The notes below the pieces were generated by a model. The model had not been told where the DNA came from. It saw nothing but the letters and a program-made list of their open reading frames with translations, and ran no database searches. Shown here in pieces: positions 17,598 to 26,506 of a stretch of DNA of 64,000 nt; position 1 is the first letter of the stretch; each line of letters begins with the position of its first letter. The stretch comes from Oscillospiraceae bacterium (lineage in GTDB: Bacteria; Bacillota; Clostridia; Oscillospirales; Ruminococcaceae). The translations under genes were made by a program, and so were the position numbers. The stretch is from contig JAFUWN010000012.1 of assembly GCA_017483465.1 (NCBI GenBank), positions 1 through 64,000 on the forward strand, in the 5' to 3' direction.

Positions 17598-18464
17598 TCA
17601 ATGTTTTCCCTTTTTAATATCCCTGTGCATTTTATGCACACGATAACCCTTGTCTTTGAGAGCATCACCGACAAGCTCCGCAAAAGTCACGCTTCTGTGC
17701 TTGCCTCCGGTACAGCCGAAAGAGATCACCAGCTGACTCTTGCCCTCAGAGATATACAGAGGCAGAAGAAATTCCATCAGATCGTTGATTTTCTCCAGTA
17801 ACGCCTGTGACTGCGGAAACTGCATTACATAGTCACGGACACAAGCTTCTGTTCCGGTATGGGTCTTGAGTTCCGGCACATAGAACGGATTCGGCAGACA
17901 GCGGACATCGAAAATCAGATCTGATTCAGCAGAAATGCCGTATTTATAGCCGAAAGACATGACTTTTACAACAATGGAATCCAGCTGATTTTCAAGAAAA
18001 ATCTGCCGTATCTCTTCTCCGAGCTGAGAGGTGCTTAATTTGGAAGTTTCAATATAATAATCCGCCTGAGACCGCATAGGGAACAGGGCTTCCCGTTCGG
18101 CTTCGAGGGCTTCGAGCAGACTGTTGTATTTTTCTGCCAGCGGATGTCGCCGTCTGGTTTCTTTATAACGCTGGATTAAAATATCATCAGAAGACTCCAT
18201 GAAGATGACTTTGACATCATCCGGCATATCTTTTTTTAATTTTTTGATAATTTCATGAATTTCAGAGAACATATCTCCGGTGCGGATATCTACTGCAATA
18301 GCGACTTTGTTGAGGCTTCCGCCGGTACGGTTGCAGACATCGGCAAAATTGGGAATAAACTGCGGCGGCAGATTGTCAATGCAGTAATAGCCGATATCTT
18401 CCAGAACTTTCATAGCAGTTGATTTTCCGGAACCGGACATGCCTGTGATAATAATCAGCTGCAT
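17598..18464 (-). CDS. rapZ: RNase adapter / nucleotide-binding protein RapZ (YvcJ)
   Basis: A 288-aa P-loop protein. Walker A GMSGSGKST is at residues 8-16, with YCIDNLPP just after. The C-terminal domain contains SFGYKYGIS, DVRCLPNPF and the signature GCTGGKHRSV near residue 260. The family hydrolyses nucleotides, and in enteric bacteria RapZ controls glmS sRNA turnover. The role in Firmicutes is less clear. It overlaps the murB end by 10 bp and precedes whiA, the conserved neighbourhood in low-GC Gram-positives. Confidence 0.95.
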   Translation of the reverse strand: MQLIIITGMSGSGKSTAMKVLEDIGYYCIDNLPPQFIPNFADVCNRTGGSLNKVAIAVDIRTGDMFSEIHEIIKKLKKDMPDDVKVIFMESSDDILIQRYKETRRRHPLAEKYNSLLEALEAEREALFPMRSQADYYIETSKLSTSQLGEEIRQIFLENQLDSIVVKVMSFGYKYGISAESDLIFDVRCLPNPFYVPELKTHTGTEACVRDYVMQFPQSQALLEKINDLMEFLLPLYISEGKSQLVISFGCTGGKHRSVTFAELVGDALKDKGYRVHKMHRDIKKGKH

Positions 18465-19387
18465 GAAGATTCACCTGCCTGAATCCCCAGAAGTACCGGT
18501 TCGAGTTCCAGGACATAGCCGGTTTCAGCCAGAACTTTATCATGCACCTCACGGCAGAGGCGGAGCACCTGTTCACAGGTGGCATGGCTGCGGTTGATGA
18601 CAAAGCCTGCATGTTTTTCGCTGACCTGAGCGTCACCGATCTGATAGCCTTTCAGACCGCATTCGTCAATTAATTTAGAAGCAAAACTGCCTTCCGGACG
18701 TTTGAATGTACTTCCGGCACTGGGAAAATTAAGCGGCTGCTTACTTCTGCGGCGTTCGGCATAGTCCTGCATTCTGGCGGAGATTGCTTCCGGATTGTCT
18801 TTCTGTAATTTTATAGTCACGGATGTGACAATACAGCCGGGATGTTCCGTGAAGAAGCTGTGCCGGTAGGATAAATCCAGTTCTTCCCGGGAGAGGGTAT
18901 GTTCTGCACCGTCTGTATCAAGATACGTGCAGGAGACGGCAATATCTTTCATTTCCTGCTGATAAGCTCCGGCATTCATGAACAGTGCTCCGCCGACAGT
19001 TCCGGGAATACCGCTCAGGGCTTCCATGCCGGAAAGCTCCTGCTCTGCGGCAGTCTTGGCAATATTGGAGAGCAGTGCACCGGACTGACATACCAGTGTT
19101 GTCTGATCTGAAAAAGCAACAGCAGAAAAAGCAGTTCCGATATGCAGAATCACACCTCTGTAGCCATTGTCAGAAGCGAGAATATTACTGCCTCTGCCCA
19201 TGACAAAATAAGGCAGATTCTGTTCCTGACAGAATCTGAGTGCTGCCCCCAGACCCTGTACGGAATTGATTTCTATCCAGTAATCGGCATTTCCGCCGAT
19301 ATGAAAAGTAGTATGTCCGTCGAGCGGAACATCTGTCATAAATTTCATCTGATAACTGTCACAAAGCTGTTTCAGTCTGGTTTTCAT
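18455..19387 (-). CDS. murB: UDP-N-acetylenolpyruvoylglucosamine reductase
   Basis: Second committed step of peptidoglycan precursor synthesis; an FAD enzyme that reduces the enolpyruvyl group to UDP-MurNAc. At 310 aa, it has the FAD loop with MGRGSNILASD near residue 65, GIPGTVGGALFMNAGAY near 130, the serine proton-donor segment PSAGSTFKRPEG near 225, and a C-terminal Glu in LELEP. This fits the type IIb MurB common in Firmicutes. A GGAGG site overlaps the end of hprK. The last 10 bp overlap rapZ. Confidence 0.96.
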   Translation of the reverse strand: MKTRLKQLCDSYQMKFMTDVPLDGHTTFHIGGNADYWIEINSVQGLGAALRFCQEQNLPYFVMGRGSNILASDNGYRGVILHIGTAFSAVAFSDQTTLVCQSGALLSNIAKTAAEQELSGMEALSGIPGTVGGALFMNAGAYQQEMKDIAVSCTYLDTDGAEHTLSREELDLSYRHSFFTEHPGCIVTSVTIKLQKDNPEAISARMQDYAERRRSKQPLNFPSAGSTFKRPEGSFASKLIDECGLKGYQIGDAQVSEKHAGFVINRSHATCEQVLRLCREVHDKVLAETGYVLELEPVLLGIQAGESSCS

Positions 19388-19404
19388 GAATACAAGACCT
19401 CCAA

Positions 19405-20364
19405 TTAAAATGCATCATAATCTTTAATGGTTTCTGTGCCTTCCATGTCCATGCCGAGGCGGTCGAGAAGTTCTGTAGCGGCATTATAGCCCATCTTTTT
19501 CTGACGGTTATTCATGGCGGCAACTTCCAGGATGACAGCAAGGTTTCTGCCGGGCTTTACCGGAATCGTGAGAGACGGCACTTTCACGCCTAAAATAGAA
19601 GCATATTCTGTATCAATGCCCATTCTGTCGTAGATTTTTTCAGGATTCCAGAGTTCCATTTCGACTACAAGATCAATTTTCTCCGTCATCTTGACCGCAC
19701 CCATACCGAACAGTCTTCTTGCATTGATGATACCAATGCCCCGGAGTTCCAGAAAATGGCGGATATTATCCGGCGAGCTTCCGACAAGGCTGATATTGGA
19801 GACTTTCCGGATTTCGACAGCATCGTCAGCAACAAGGCGATGTCCTCTCTTGACGAGTTCGATTGCCGTTTCGCTCTTGCCGACACCGCTTTCACCGGTC
19901 AGGAAAACGCCCTCGCCGTAGATTTCGATCAGAACCCCGTGACGGGTAATTCTCGGAGCAAGATTCAGATTCAGAAAGGCAATCAGACCGGACATGAAAT
20001 TAGAAGTGCTTTCTTTGCTCCGGAGCAGAGGCATTTCATATTTCTGAGCCAGTTCGAGCATTTCAGAAAAATAGGGGAGTTCTCTGGTAATAATCAGAGC
20101 CGGAAGCTTCTGCGAGAATAACAATTCCAGACGTTCCCGTCTTGTTTTCTCGTCGATAGTAGATAAATAGGCGAATTCCATTTTGCCGATAATCTGGATT
20201 CTTTCCGGGTTGAAATATTCATAGAAGCCCATGAGCTGCAAGCCGGGGCGGTTGACATCATTTTCATCAATCAGCAGTTCGGCAGGGTCTTTCGGCGTAT
20301 AGATCACTTCGAGTTTGAACTCATCAATAATTTTTTTGAGCGAAATGGTAAATTTTTCAGCCAT
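19405..20364 (-). CDS. hprK: HPr kinase/phosphorylase
   Basis: Phosphorylates Ser46 of HPr and reverses this with phosphate, the sensor arm of carbon catabolite repression in Firmicutes. At 319 aa, the P-loop GESGVGKSETAIEL is near residue 155, followed by the VADDAVEI motif. The HPrK signature ELRGIGIINARRLFG is near residue 207, and a C-terminal KPGRNLA...NNRQKKMGYNAA region follows. Length and all catalytic segments are normal. It sits in the cluster between a GH-like membrane protein and murB. Confidence 0.97.
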   Translation of the reverse strand: MAEKFTISLKKIIDEFKLEVIYTPKDPAELLIDENDVNRPGLQLMGFYEYFNPERIQIIGKMEFAYLSTIDEKTRRERLELLFSQKLPALIITRELPYFSEMLELAQKYEMPLLRSKESTSNFMSGLIAFLNLNLAPRITRHGVLIEIYGEGVFLTGESGVGKSETAIELVKRGHRLVADDAVEIRKVSNISLVGSSPDNIRHFLELRGIGIINARRLFGMGAVKMTEKIDLVVEMELWNPEKIYDRMGIDTEYASILGVKVPSLTIPVKPGRNLAVILEVAAMNNRQKKMGYNAATELLDRLGMDMEGTETIKDYDAF

Positions 20365-20407
20365 AGCAATACTCCTTTGATATTATGATATTATTAATAA
20401 AATAAAT

Positions 20408-21574
20408 TTATTTTTCCGGATTCAGGACATATGTCTTTAATTTTAATTCTTTTGGAATTTCTTCTCCCTGCCATTCCGGAATGACCGGAACAGAAGAGGA
20501 GATATTTTTTAAATTTTCAATTTCCTGCTGATTTTCGGGGCTGACGGTCACAAGCAGACAATCTGCCGGAAATGACTCGGCTGCCTGGAGTGTTTCCGTA
20601 TCACCGCTGAGGATACGGCTGCCGTCGAGTCTGACAAAGAATGAAGATTCTGCGGCACTGGCTCTCATAGCCGTGAGCAGTTCTGTCAGATACTGCCAGC
20701 GGTCAGCCTCTCCGCATTCCGGAGCAAGCGAGGCAAGTTCTGTTCTGGGAAAAGCCGGATATTCCAGACCTTCACAGACAATCGTCCGGAAACCTGCGGT
20801 TTCAATTTCTTCGCACAAAGCCGAAAGATACTCCTGTGTCAGCGTACTGAACGGAGCAAGCCAGATTTTCTCCTGTGCGGAAGATTTATCCGTCCAGAAC
20901 TCTCCGGTTTCCGGGTACAGATACGAAGCCTCCGGAGCGGTTTTCGGGAAAACAGAATCCTGAAGCGTATTGATGACAGCTACCGGCTCAATTCCTTTGG
21001 CAGAGATATTCTGATAAATCACTGACAAGGGAATGACTGCCTGCACAGCATTGCTCCGGACAGCGTCTCTGACGGAAGTAGCATAATAAATTTCACCGCC
21101 CTCTGCTTTCAGAGGAACAAGCAAATGCGAGATTCCCTCCGGCAGATTTTCCAGAGCACTGAGCAGAGCAGATTCCGTCATCAGGGCAGACTGCTCCAGC
21201 TGATAGCCCTGTACAGAGGGAGCTTTCTGGATAAAGCCGATTTGTTCTTCTGTTTCGGGTTCTGTTTCGGGGGTATCTTCTTCATAATTTTCATCATTTT
21301 CCGATTCTGACAGTTCTGTTTTTTCTGTAGAATCGGGATAATAATCTGCTGATTCTTCGGCTGTAACAGTATTGCCCTGTTCCGGGGGAGAGAGAAAGTT
21401 TCTCTCCTGTAAAAAATTCATCACAGGTGCTCCGGCACTGTATCCGACAAAGCCCAGCACAGCGGCAACAACAAGTGTCATCACGGCCGAGCCTGTATCA
21501 TGCCGGATTTTTTTATGATAGGCAATTCTGTCTTTCCGGCGGTAGATTTTCCGGCCTTTAGGCTTGATTCTCAT
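20408..21574 (-). CDS. Membrane-anchored protein with a divergent DUF4015-like (putative glycoside hydrolase) domain
   Basis: A 388-aa protein with a basic N-terminus (RIKPKGRKIYRRKDRIAYHKK), one membrane helix at about residues 29-53, and an acidic Glu/Asp/Pro-rich linker (residues 65-115). A domain of about 260 residues then follows, whose order (AEGGEIYYAT, AVQAVIPLSVIYQNISAKGIEPVAVINTL, WLAPFSTLTQEYLSALCEEIETAGF, CEGLEYP) resembles the TIM-barrel family DUF4015 of putative glycoside hydrolases. The similarity is weak and the function unknown. It would face outward. It lies between rpe and hprK in the same cluster. Confidence 0.5.
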   Translation of the reverse strand: MRIKPKGRKIYRRKDRIAYHKKIRHDTGSAVMTLVVAAVLGFVGYSAGAPVMNFLQERNFLSPPEQGNTVTAEESADYYPDSTEKTELSESENDENYEEDTPETEPETEEQIGFIQKAPSVQGYQLEQSALMTESALLSALENLPEGISHLLVPLKAEGGEIYYATSVRDAVRSNAVQAVIPLSVIYQNISAKGIEPVAVINTLQDSVFPKTAPEASYLYPETGEFWTDKSSAQEKIWLAPFSTLTQEYLSALCEEIETAGFRTIVCEGLEYPAFPRTELASLAPECGEADRWQYLTELLTAMRASAAESSFFVRLDGSRILSGDTETLQAAESFPADCLLVTVSPENQQEIENLKNISSSVPVIPEWQGEEIPKELKLKTYVLNPEK

Positions 21575-21626
21575 GAAAAATCTGTGATCTCCTCTCTGAT
21601 AAAATTCTTTTGTTCTGTATTAAAAT

Positions 21627-22277
21627 TTATTTTATTTCTCTCAGCATATCCACAGTTTTTTTCATATCCTGCTGTTTAAACAGATAGCTTCCGGAGACAA
21701 GAACATCTGCTCCGGCGGAAACGGCTTCCGGTGCGGTAGTATGGTCAATACCGCCGTCCACTTCTATTTTAATTGCTTTATCCTGTATCATATTCCGGAT
21801 TTCTCTGATTTTTCCGGTCATTTCATGCATATAGCCCTGACCGCCGAAACCGGGTTCCACGGTCATGACGAGAATCAGATCAATTTCATCCAGAAACGGC
21901 AGGAGAGCTTTGGCCGGTGTTCCGGGCTTGACTGAGATTCCGGCCTGTTTATGATAATGCCGTATTGTCCTGACAGTACGGAACGGATCACCGGCGGCTT
22001 CCAGATGGAATGTAATCAGATCAGCTCCGGCCTCTGCGAAATTTTTGATATATAACTCCGGATGATTGATCATTAAATGCACATCCAGAAACATGTCTGT
22101 CTGTCTGGCAACAGCCTGAAACTCCGGCAGACCGAACGAGAGATTCGGCACGAACCAGCCGTCCATGACATCATAATGCAGCCAGTCAGCCCCGGACTGT
22201 CTGACCCGTTCCAGCTCGTCACCCAGATGAAGCATATCGGCACTCAGGAGCGAAGCGGCAATTTTAGTTGTATGCAA
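21627..22277 (-). CDS. rpe: Ribulose-phosphate 3-epimerase
   Basis: Interconverts ribulose 5-phosphate and xylulose 5-phosphate in the pentose phosphate pathway. It is a 216-aa TIM barrel with ASLLSADML at the N-terminus and the metal ligands in LDVHLMI (His) and WLHYDVMDG (His/Asp). The motif VMTVEPGFGGQGY near residue 140 and the EVDGGID metal Asp near 173 are both present. The start is TTG at 22277, with AGGTAGGA upstream; this is the only start that keeps the conserved IAASLLSAD context at the normal length. First gene of the cluster that runs to dnaE. Confidence 0.95.
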   Translation of the reverse strand: MHTTKIAASLLSADMLHLGDELERVRQSGADWLHYDVMDGWFVPNLSFGLPEFQAVARQTDMFLDVHLMINHPELYIKNFAEAGADLITFHLEAAGDPFRTVRTIRHYHKQAGISVKPGTPAKALLPFLDEIDLILVMTVEPGFGGQGYMHEMTGKIREIRNMIQDKAIKIEVDGGIDHTTAPEAVSAGADVLVSGSYLFKQQDMKKTVDMLREIK

Positions 22278-22332
22278 GATAAATCCTACCTCTCTTTTTG
22301 ATTTTTTATCTTATCTTTCTTCTGTTATTTAT

Positions 22333-22361
22333 ATGATAACATATTTTCAAATTGGTGTCAA
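22333..22361 (-). promoter_or_regulatory. Sigma-A promoter of the rpe-hprK-murB-rapZ-whiA-dnaE cluster
   Basis: Minus-strand TTGACA (22361-22356) and TATCAT (22338-22333) with 17 bp between. The gaps inside the cluster are all about 50 bp or less, so this promoter may serve seven genes over about 9 kb. Confidence 0.75.
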
Positions 22362-22422
22362 GTGAAATTCTCATGTCAAACGAAGATAGTGATTTTTTAA
22401 AAAAATTTTTTCAGAAAAGCTC

Positions 22423-22451
22423 TGGACAAATTTACTAAAATAGTGTATAAT
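22423..22451 (+). promoter_or_regulatory. Sigma-A promoter of the rhamnulokinase gene
   Basis: TGGACA (22423-22428) and TATAAT (22446-22451), 17-bp spacer, about 75 bp before the start codon. Confidence 0.75.
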
Positions 22452-22527
22452 AAGTGAGAAAGATTTTATTTCATACAGAAACAGAAATTTTCCTGTCGAA
22501 ACGATACAAAGAAATCAGGGATTTGTC

Positions 22528-23997
22528 ATGAAAAATAAAAAAAGAACTGTCCTCGCTCTTGATCTGGGCAGATCTGCCGGCCGTGCCGTGCTGGCAGATT
22601 ATGAAAACGAAAGTCTGAAAACCGAAGAAATTTATAAATTCCCGATCGAGCCGGTTGCCTGTCAGGGAGAGTTATACTGGAATATTCTGGGAATATTTCA
22701 GGAAATAAAGTATGCTCTCCGGAAAGCCGCAGGATACGGCGGTTTTGATTCTGTAGGAATCGACGCATGGGGAGCGGATTATGCTCTGATTGACCGCCGG
22801 GGAGCTTTGCTGGGAAATCCGGTACAGTATCGGAATACCGGAACGGAAAATTTTCTCAGAGAAGCAGAAAAATTCATCTCTCCGGACAGACTGCATTTGC
22901 TGACCGGGTGCGGTATCCGTCCGGAAAATACTGTTTTTAGATTATTGCAGCAGAAAATAAATGCTCCTGAACTTCTCACACAGGCACAGGCCTTTTTATT
23001 AATGCCGGATTTGTTTGCCTATCTGCTGACGGGAGATATTTCTTCAGAATTGTCTATCGCCGGTACAACACAGTTATGCAGTCCGTATTCCGGCGGCTGG
23101 TCAGGAGAAATGATCAAAGCCCTCGGACTGCCGGAACATATTTTCCCGGCAATGGCACAGACAGGCACGGTCAAAGGCATGTTATCAGAAGAAATCTGCC
23201 GGGAACTGGAGATAAACTCCGTTCCGGTGATTGCCGTATGCGGTCATAACATACAATGTGCAGCAGCAGCTGTTCCGGCACTGGATCAGAAAAGTTATGC
23301 CTTTCTTCACTGCGATACACAAGCAGTACTCGGAACGGAACTTTCTCATATGATCATCAATGCGGAAACTGCTTCGGCCGGAATTTCCAATACAATCGGA
23401 CTGGAACATAAAATTCTTTTTGATAAACCCATCACAGGCACAGGGCTTCTGCATGAAGTCAGACAGGCACTGAAAAAACAAGGGAAAGACTATCAGAGTT
23501 ATGATCTTGAAAAACTGGCAGAATCTGCCGAAAGCTGTCAGAGATTTATTGATATTGCTGCTCCGGCTTTTTCGTCTTCGGAAGAGCTTCTTGTAAAATT
23601 CCGTGACTGGTGCAGTGAAAGCGGTCAGCCTGCTCCTGCCGATATTGCCGATATTCTCAGAGCTGTCTATGAAAGTCTGGCCTGTCGGTTCCGTGAAGTA
23701 CTGGAAGAATTACAGGCCTGTTCCGGACAGAAATTTGAAAAGCTTTATCTGCTTGGCGAGGGTGTGAAAGACAGACTGCTGTGTCAGCTGACAGCAGATG
23801 CGTGTCAGATTCCGGTCTGTACCGGAGCAGAAACCGCTTCTGCCTATGGAAATGCTATGATTCAGCTGATTGTCTCCGGAGCTGTGCCGGATTTGTTTGA
23901 GGCCAGATGGCTGACGGCAAAAGCGGTCAGAAGCCGTACTTATCAGCCGCAGAATCCGGAATTATATCATTGTTATCAGGAAATATTTCACCCATAA
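22528..23997 (+). CDS. rhaB: Rhamnulokinase (FGGY family)
   Basis: Phosphorylates L-rhamnulose. At 489 aa it has the FGGY kinase fold. The first ATP/phosphate loop reads ALDLGRSAGRAV, typical of rhamnulokinases (DxGxSxGR). The substrate segment WNILGIFQEIKYAL and the catalytic VGIDAWGADYALID segment (near residue 75) follow. The C-terminal domain has LLGEGVKDRLLCQLTADACQIPV. Normal length. No rhaA, rhaD or rhamnose transporter is adjacent. The next gene is a dockerin galactanase in convergent orientation, which suggests a pectin or RG-I theme but does not prove it. Another FGGY sugar is possible. Confidence 0.85.
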   Translation: MKNKKRTVLALDLGRSAGRAVLADYENESLKTEEIYKFPIEPVACQGELYWNILGIFQEIKYALRKAAGYGGFDSVGIDAWGADYALIDRRGALLGNPVQYRNTGTENFLREAEKFISPDRLHLLTGCGIRPENTVFRLLQQKINAPELLTQAQAFLLMPDLFAYLLTGDISSELSIAGTTQLCSPYSGGWSGEMIKALGLPEHIFPAMAQTGTVKGMLSEEICRELEINSVPVIAVCGHNIQCAAAAVPALDQKSYAFLHCDTQAVLGTELSHMIINAETASAGISNTIGLEHKILFDKPITGTGLLHEVRQALKKQGKDYQSYDLEKLAESAESCQRFIDIAAPAFSSSEELLVKFRDWCSESGQPAPADIADILRAVYESLACRFREVLEELQACSGQKFEKLYLLGEGVKDRLLCQLTADACQIPVCTGAETASAYGNAMIQLIVSGAVPDLFEARWLTAKAVRSRTYQPQNPELYHCYQEIFHP

Positions 23998-24002
23998 AAA
24001 CA

Positions 24003-24032
24003 GCCGGAGTGCAGAACTCCGGCTTTTGTTTT
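24003..24032. terminator. Bidirectional terminator between rhaB and the galactanase gene
   Basis: GCCGGAGT (24003-24010) pairs with ACTCCGGC (24016-24023). A T-rich run follows on the plus strand and TGTTTTTAT on the minus strand. Confidence 0.85.
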
Positions 24033-25896
24033 ATCTTTCTGCAAAAATCTGACGTTTGAGAAGAATCCAGTCATAGATATTAATCATACCGTCCTGATTC
24101 AGATCGGCAGACTGTGCCTGTTTCTGTGTAAAAGATTCTTTTTTAGTCAGATATTTATGAAATGTGATAATATCCAGCAAATCAATCTGCTGATCGTGAC
24201 AGACATCGCCTTTTCGGGGTTCCTCTTCTGCAATGCAGGTCAGGACAAACTGCTGACTGGATGACAGCAGGGCTTTTCCGTAGTCTGCCCAGGAACCGTC
24301 CCAGGTACTGCCGTCGAAAATATCCAGACATTCTGTATCTGAGATCATGAAAGTACAGGTCTGATTTTCATTCTGAACAAGTCTGAAATTCTGTCCGGAA
24401 TCTCCCAGCCGGATTTTATTGTTTCCGTCATTGAGATCAGAAATCATAATATACTGATCATCATCTGTTCTGAGAAGATAACCGTCTTTCTGAGCTTCTA
24501 AATGCCATTGCACGGGCGTTTCTGACTGGATGATATTATGATTTTCATCATAGGCAAGATAATAATTGCTGTTCTGATTTTTAATTTCATAGATTCCGGA
24601 AACAGGCTGATAAGAATCTGCTTCCTGATAATGATAAGCTTTCGGATAAATATTCTGATATACATTCAGAGAATCCAGCGGATAGCCCCAGAAATTAAAC
24701 AGTGCCTGATTGTCATAGCTGGAGCCGCCTGCTTCCGTCACAGAGTCATCATATTCCGAAGCGAAGGAAGTCGCCCAGCCGGAGCCGTGTTTCTGCCAGC
24801 GGTCTTTCTGATCATTCCAGGAAGCGTTATAATCACCGATCCAGGCAGGTTCCCAGTAGAAAGCCCCGATTCCCTTGGTACCGACATCGGCAACTGCCTG
24901 AAAGACATCCGAAAAGCATTCGGCCTGCCCGTCTACGGAAATCTCATAGCGGAAAACAGAATCCTGAGCATTTTCAGAAATGACATTGACAAATTTATCG
25001 CCGTCCTCATTGGTATAGGGGTAAGCAGTTTCAGCGACCATGACATATTTATCATAAGTATCGGCAACTGCTTTCAGGACAGAAGTCAGATTTTCCGTTG
25101 TTCCGTGCCAGTAGGGATAATACGAAGTCGCAAAGACATCATAATTGACTTCGCATTCGTTCAGAACCTGTGCATACCAGGGATATTTCCCGGAAGCCGG
25201 ATTTGCAAAATGCAGAACTCTGAGAATATTCTGATCAAAATCGCTGACGGCATTACAGCCGGCTTTCATGAGCTTACAGATCGTATACATATCAGATTCC
25301 CCGCACATGACACCGTTGGTTTCATTTCCGATCTGTACCATGCCGATCTCTGCACCGGCCTCCCGGATGGTCTGCAAGCTTTCGAGTGTATAATCATAAA
25401 TTGCCGAACCTTTTTCATCAGCGGAATAATTCTGCCAGGCTTTAGGAGTTCTCTGTTTTTCAGGGTCAGCCCAGAAATCAGAATAATGGAAATCGACAAG
25501 CAGTTTCATTCCGTACCGGGCGGCACGTTTTCCGATTTCAGCGGCAGTTTTTACATCGTTATGACCGCCTCCGTAGCTGTTGCCGTTCTGATCGCTCGGC
25601 TGATTCCAGACACGGACACGGATATAATTGACTCCGTGATCAGCCAGGATTTTAAAAATATCTTCTTCTTCGTAGTCTGTATCGTTATGAAATACAATAC
25701 CAGATTCTTCGAGAGCGATCACAGAAGAAATATCCGCCCCCCTGATCGGTTCACCGCCGTTGACAGACCGGTCAAAATTCTCGAATACGACTGTTTTTAT
25801 CTCTTTTTCATCCGAGGCGGAAACGGATTCCGGCATGGATGACACCGCAGAAAGACATAATCCTAACGATACTAAAAATGCATATATTTTTTTCAC
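24031..25896 (-). CDS. Secreted GH53 endo-beta-1,4-galactanase with C-terminal dockerin
   Basis: Cleaves beta-1,4-galactan side chains of pectin (family function). The 621-aa protein has a signal peptide (about 1-28), then a GH53 catalytic domain from GADISSVIALEESG to about residue 430. The proton donor is Glu192 in QIGNETNG and the nucleophile is Glu289 in MVAETAYP. The RVRVWNQP and DFHYSDFWADP segments are family-typical. Residues about 440-555 form a beta-rich ligand-binding-like module (YEIKNQNSNYYLAYD). Residues about 565-618 form a type I dockerin with two calcium-loop repeats (GDVCHDQQIDLLDIITF and ADLNQDGMINIYDWILL). It is therefore probably docked to a cellulosome scaffoldin. No scaffoldin is in the window. 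Confidence 0.93.
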   Translation of the reverse strand: MKKIYAFLVSLGLCLSAVSSMPESVSASDEKEIKTVVFENFDRSVNGGEPIRGADISSVIALEESGIVFHNDTDYEEEDIFKILADHGVNYIRVRVWNQPSDQNGNSYGGGHNDVKTAAEIGKRAARYGMKLLVDFHYSDFWADPEKQRTPKAWQNYSADEKGSAIYDYTLESLQTIREAGAEIGMVQIGNETNGVMCGESDMYTICKLMKAGCNAVSDFDQNILRVLHFANPASGKYPWYAQVLNECEVNYDVFATSYYPYWHGTTENLTSVLKAVADTYDKYVMVAETAYPYTNEDGDKFVNVISENAQDSVFRYEISVDGQAECFSDVFQAVADVGTKGIGAFYWEPAWIGDYNASWNDQKDRWQKHGSGWATSFASEYDDSVTEAGGSSYDNQALFNFWGYPLDSLNVYQNIYPKAYHYQEADSYQPVSGIYEIKNQNSNYYLAYDENHNIIQSETPVQWHLEAQKDGYLLRTDDDQYIMISDLNDGNNKIRLGDSGQNFRLVQNENQTCTFMISDTECLDIFDGSTWDGSWADYGKALLSSSQQFVLTCIAEEEPRKGDVCHDQQIDLLDIITFHKYLTKKESFTQKQAQSADLNQDGMINIYDWILLKRQIFAER

Positions 25897-25932
25897 ACAG
25901 GATTCCCCCTTATGTTAAATCTATTTAAATTC

Positions 25933-25961
25933 AGTATAACATGAAATCCGGAATCTGTCAA
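25933..25961 (-). promoter_or_regulatory. Sigma-A promoter of the galactanase gene
   Basis: Minus-strand TTGACA (25961-25956) and TATACT (25938-25933), 17-bp spacer, about 37 bp before the start codon. Confidence 0.7.
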
Positions 25962-25987
25962 TGAAAATTTGATAATTTATTCAAAAA

Positions 25988-26368
25988 TTATTCAAAAAAG
26001 AACGTATCTGCCACAGAGGAAAATCCATAACGGGAAATCAGCTGTTTCATGCCGTTTTTCAGTTCTTCAGGTGTCGAGCCGTGTTCTGTAAGATAGGCTT
26101 CCTCCTGACTGCTCAATACAGAATAGAACACCAGCCCCATCAGCAAATGTTCGAGTGTATTTTCTTCCGTCAGATCAGAAAGTGCCTGAATCGCAGAAGA
26201 AATATTTTCCTGTTCTGCTTTCAGGAGCAATGCTTCTGTTTTTTCTCTTGTCTCCTGATTTTCGATCAGATACGGAGAAAGTGTTTCTGTCTCTATCTGG
26301 AATACCATTTTTGCCAGTGCCTTTGTCAGATCATGAATCAGCCTCATAAAATAATCCTGTTCAAACAT
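25988..26368 (-). CDS. DUF6483 family protein
   Basis: A 126-aa soluble, mainly helical protein starting MFEQDYFMRLIHDLTKALAKMVF, the conserved opening of the DUF6483 family in Clostridia. No catalytic motif is visible and the function is unknown. An AAAGGAAG site precedes the start. It is divergent from the flippase gene; the two share a short intergenic region. Confidence 0.7.
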   Translation of the reverse strand: MFEQDYFMRLIHDLTKALAKMVFQIETETLSPYLIENQETREKTEALLLKAEQENISSAIQALSDLTEENTLEHLLMGLVFYSVLSSQEEAYLTEHGSTPEELKNGMKQLISRYGFSSVADTFFFE

Positions 26369-26396
26369 TGCATGAAACTTCCTTTCCTGTATGATT
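26369..26396 (+). promoter_or_regulatory. Candidate promoter of the flippase gene
   Basis: TTGCAT (26369-26374) and TATGAT (26391-26396) with a 16-bp spacer, about 110 bp before the TTG start. It is weaker than the other promoters listed. Confidence 0.45.
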
Positions 26397-26506
26397 GGTT
26401 ATCTTTCAGTATAGCACGGAACTCACAGCCTGTCAAGCATGTTTTTCCGGAAATACGCATAGAATCTTTCAGAAGCATATCTCTCCTGAAAGGACGGAAC
26501 AGAATT

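Noticed and set aside
24538-25842. 434-codon plus-strand frame opposite the galactanase gene
   Set aside because: Shadow of a clear GH53-dockerin gene; no motifs of its own.
26081-26506. 142-codon N-terminal extension of the flippase frame
   Set aside because: It is antisense to the DUF6483 gene and Cys/Phe/Arg-rich; family alignment begins at about the TTG at 26507.
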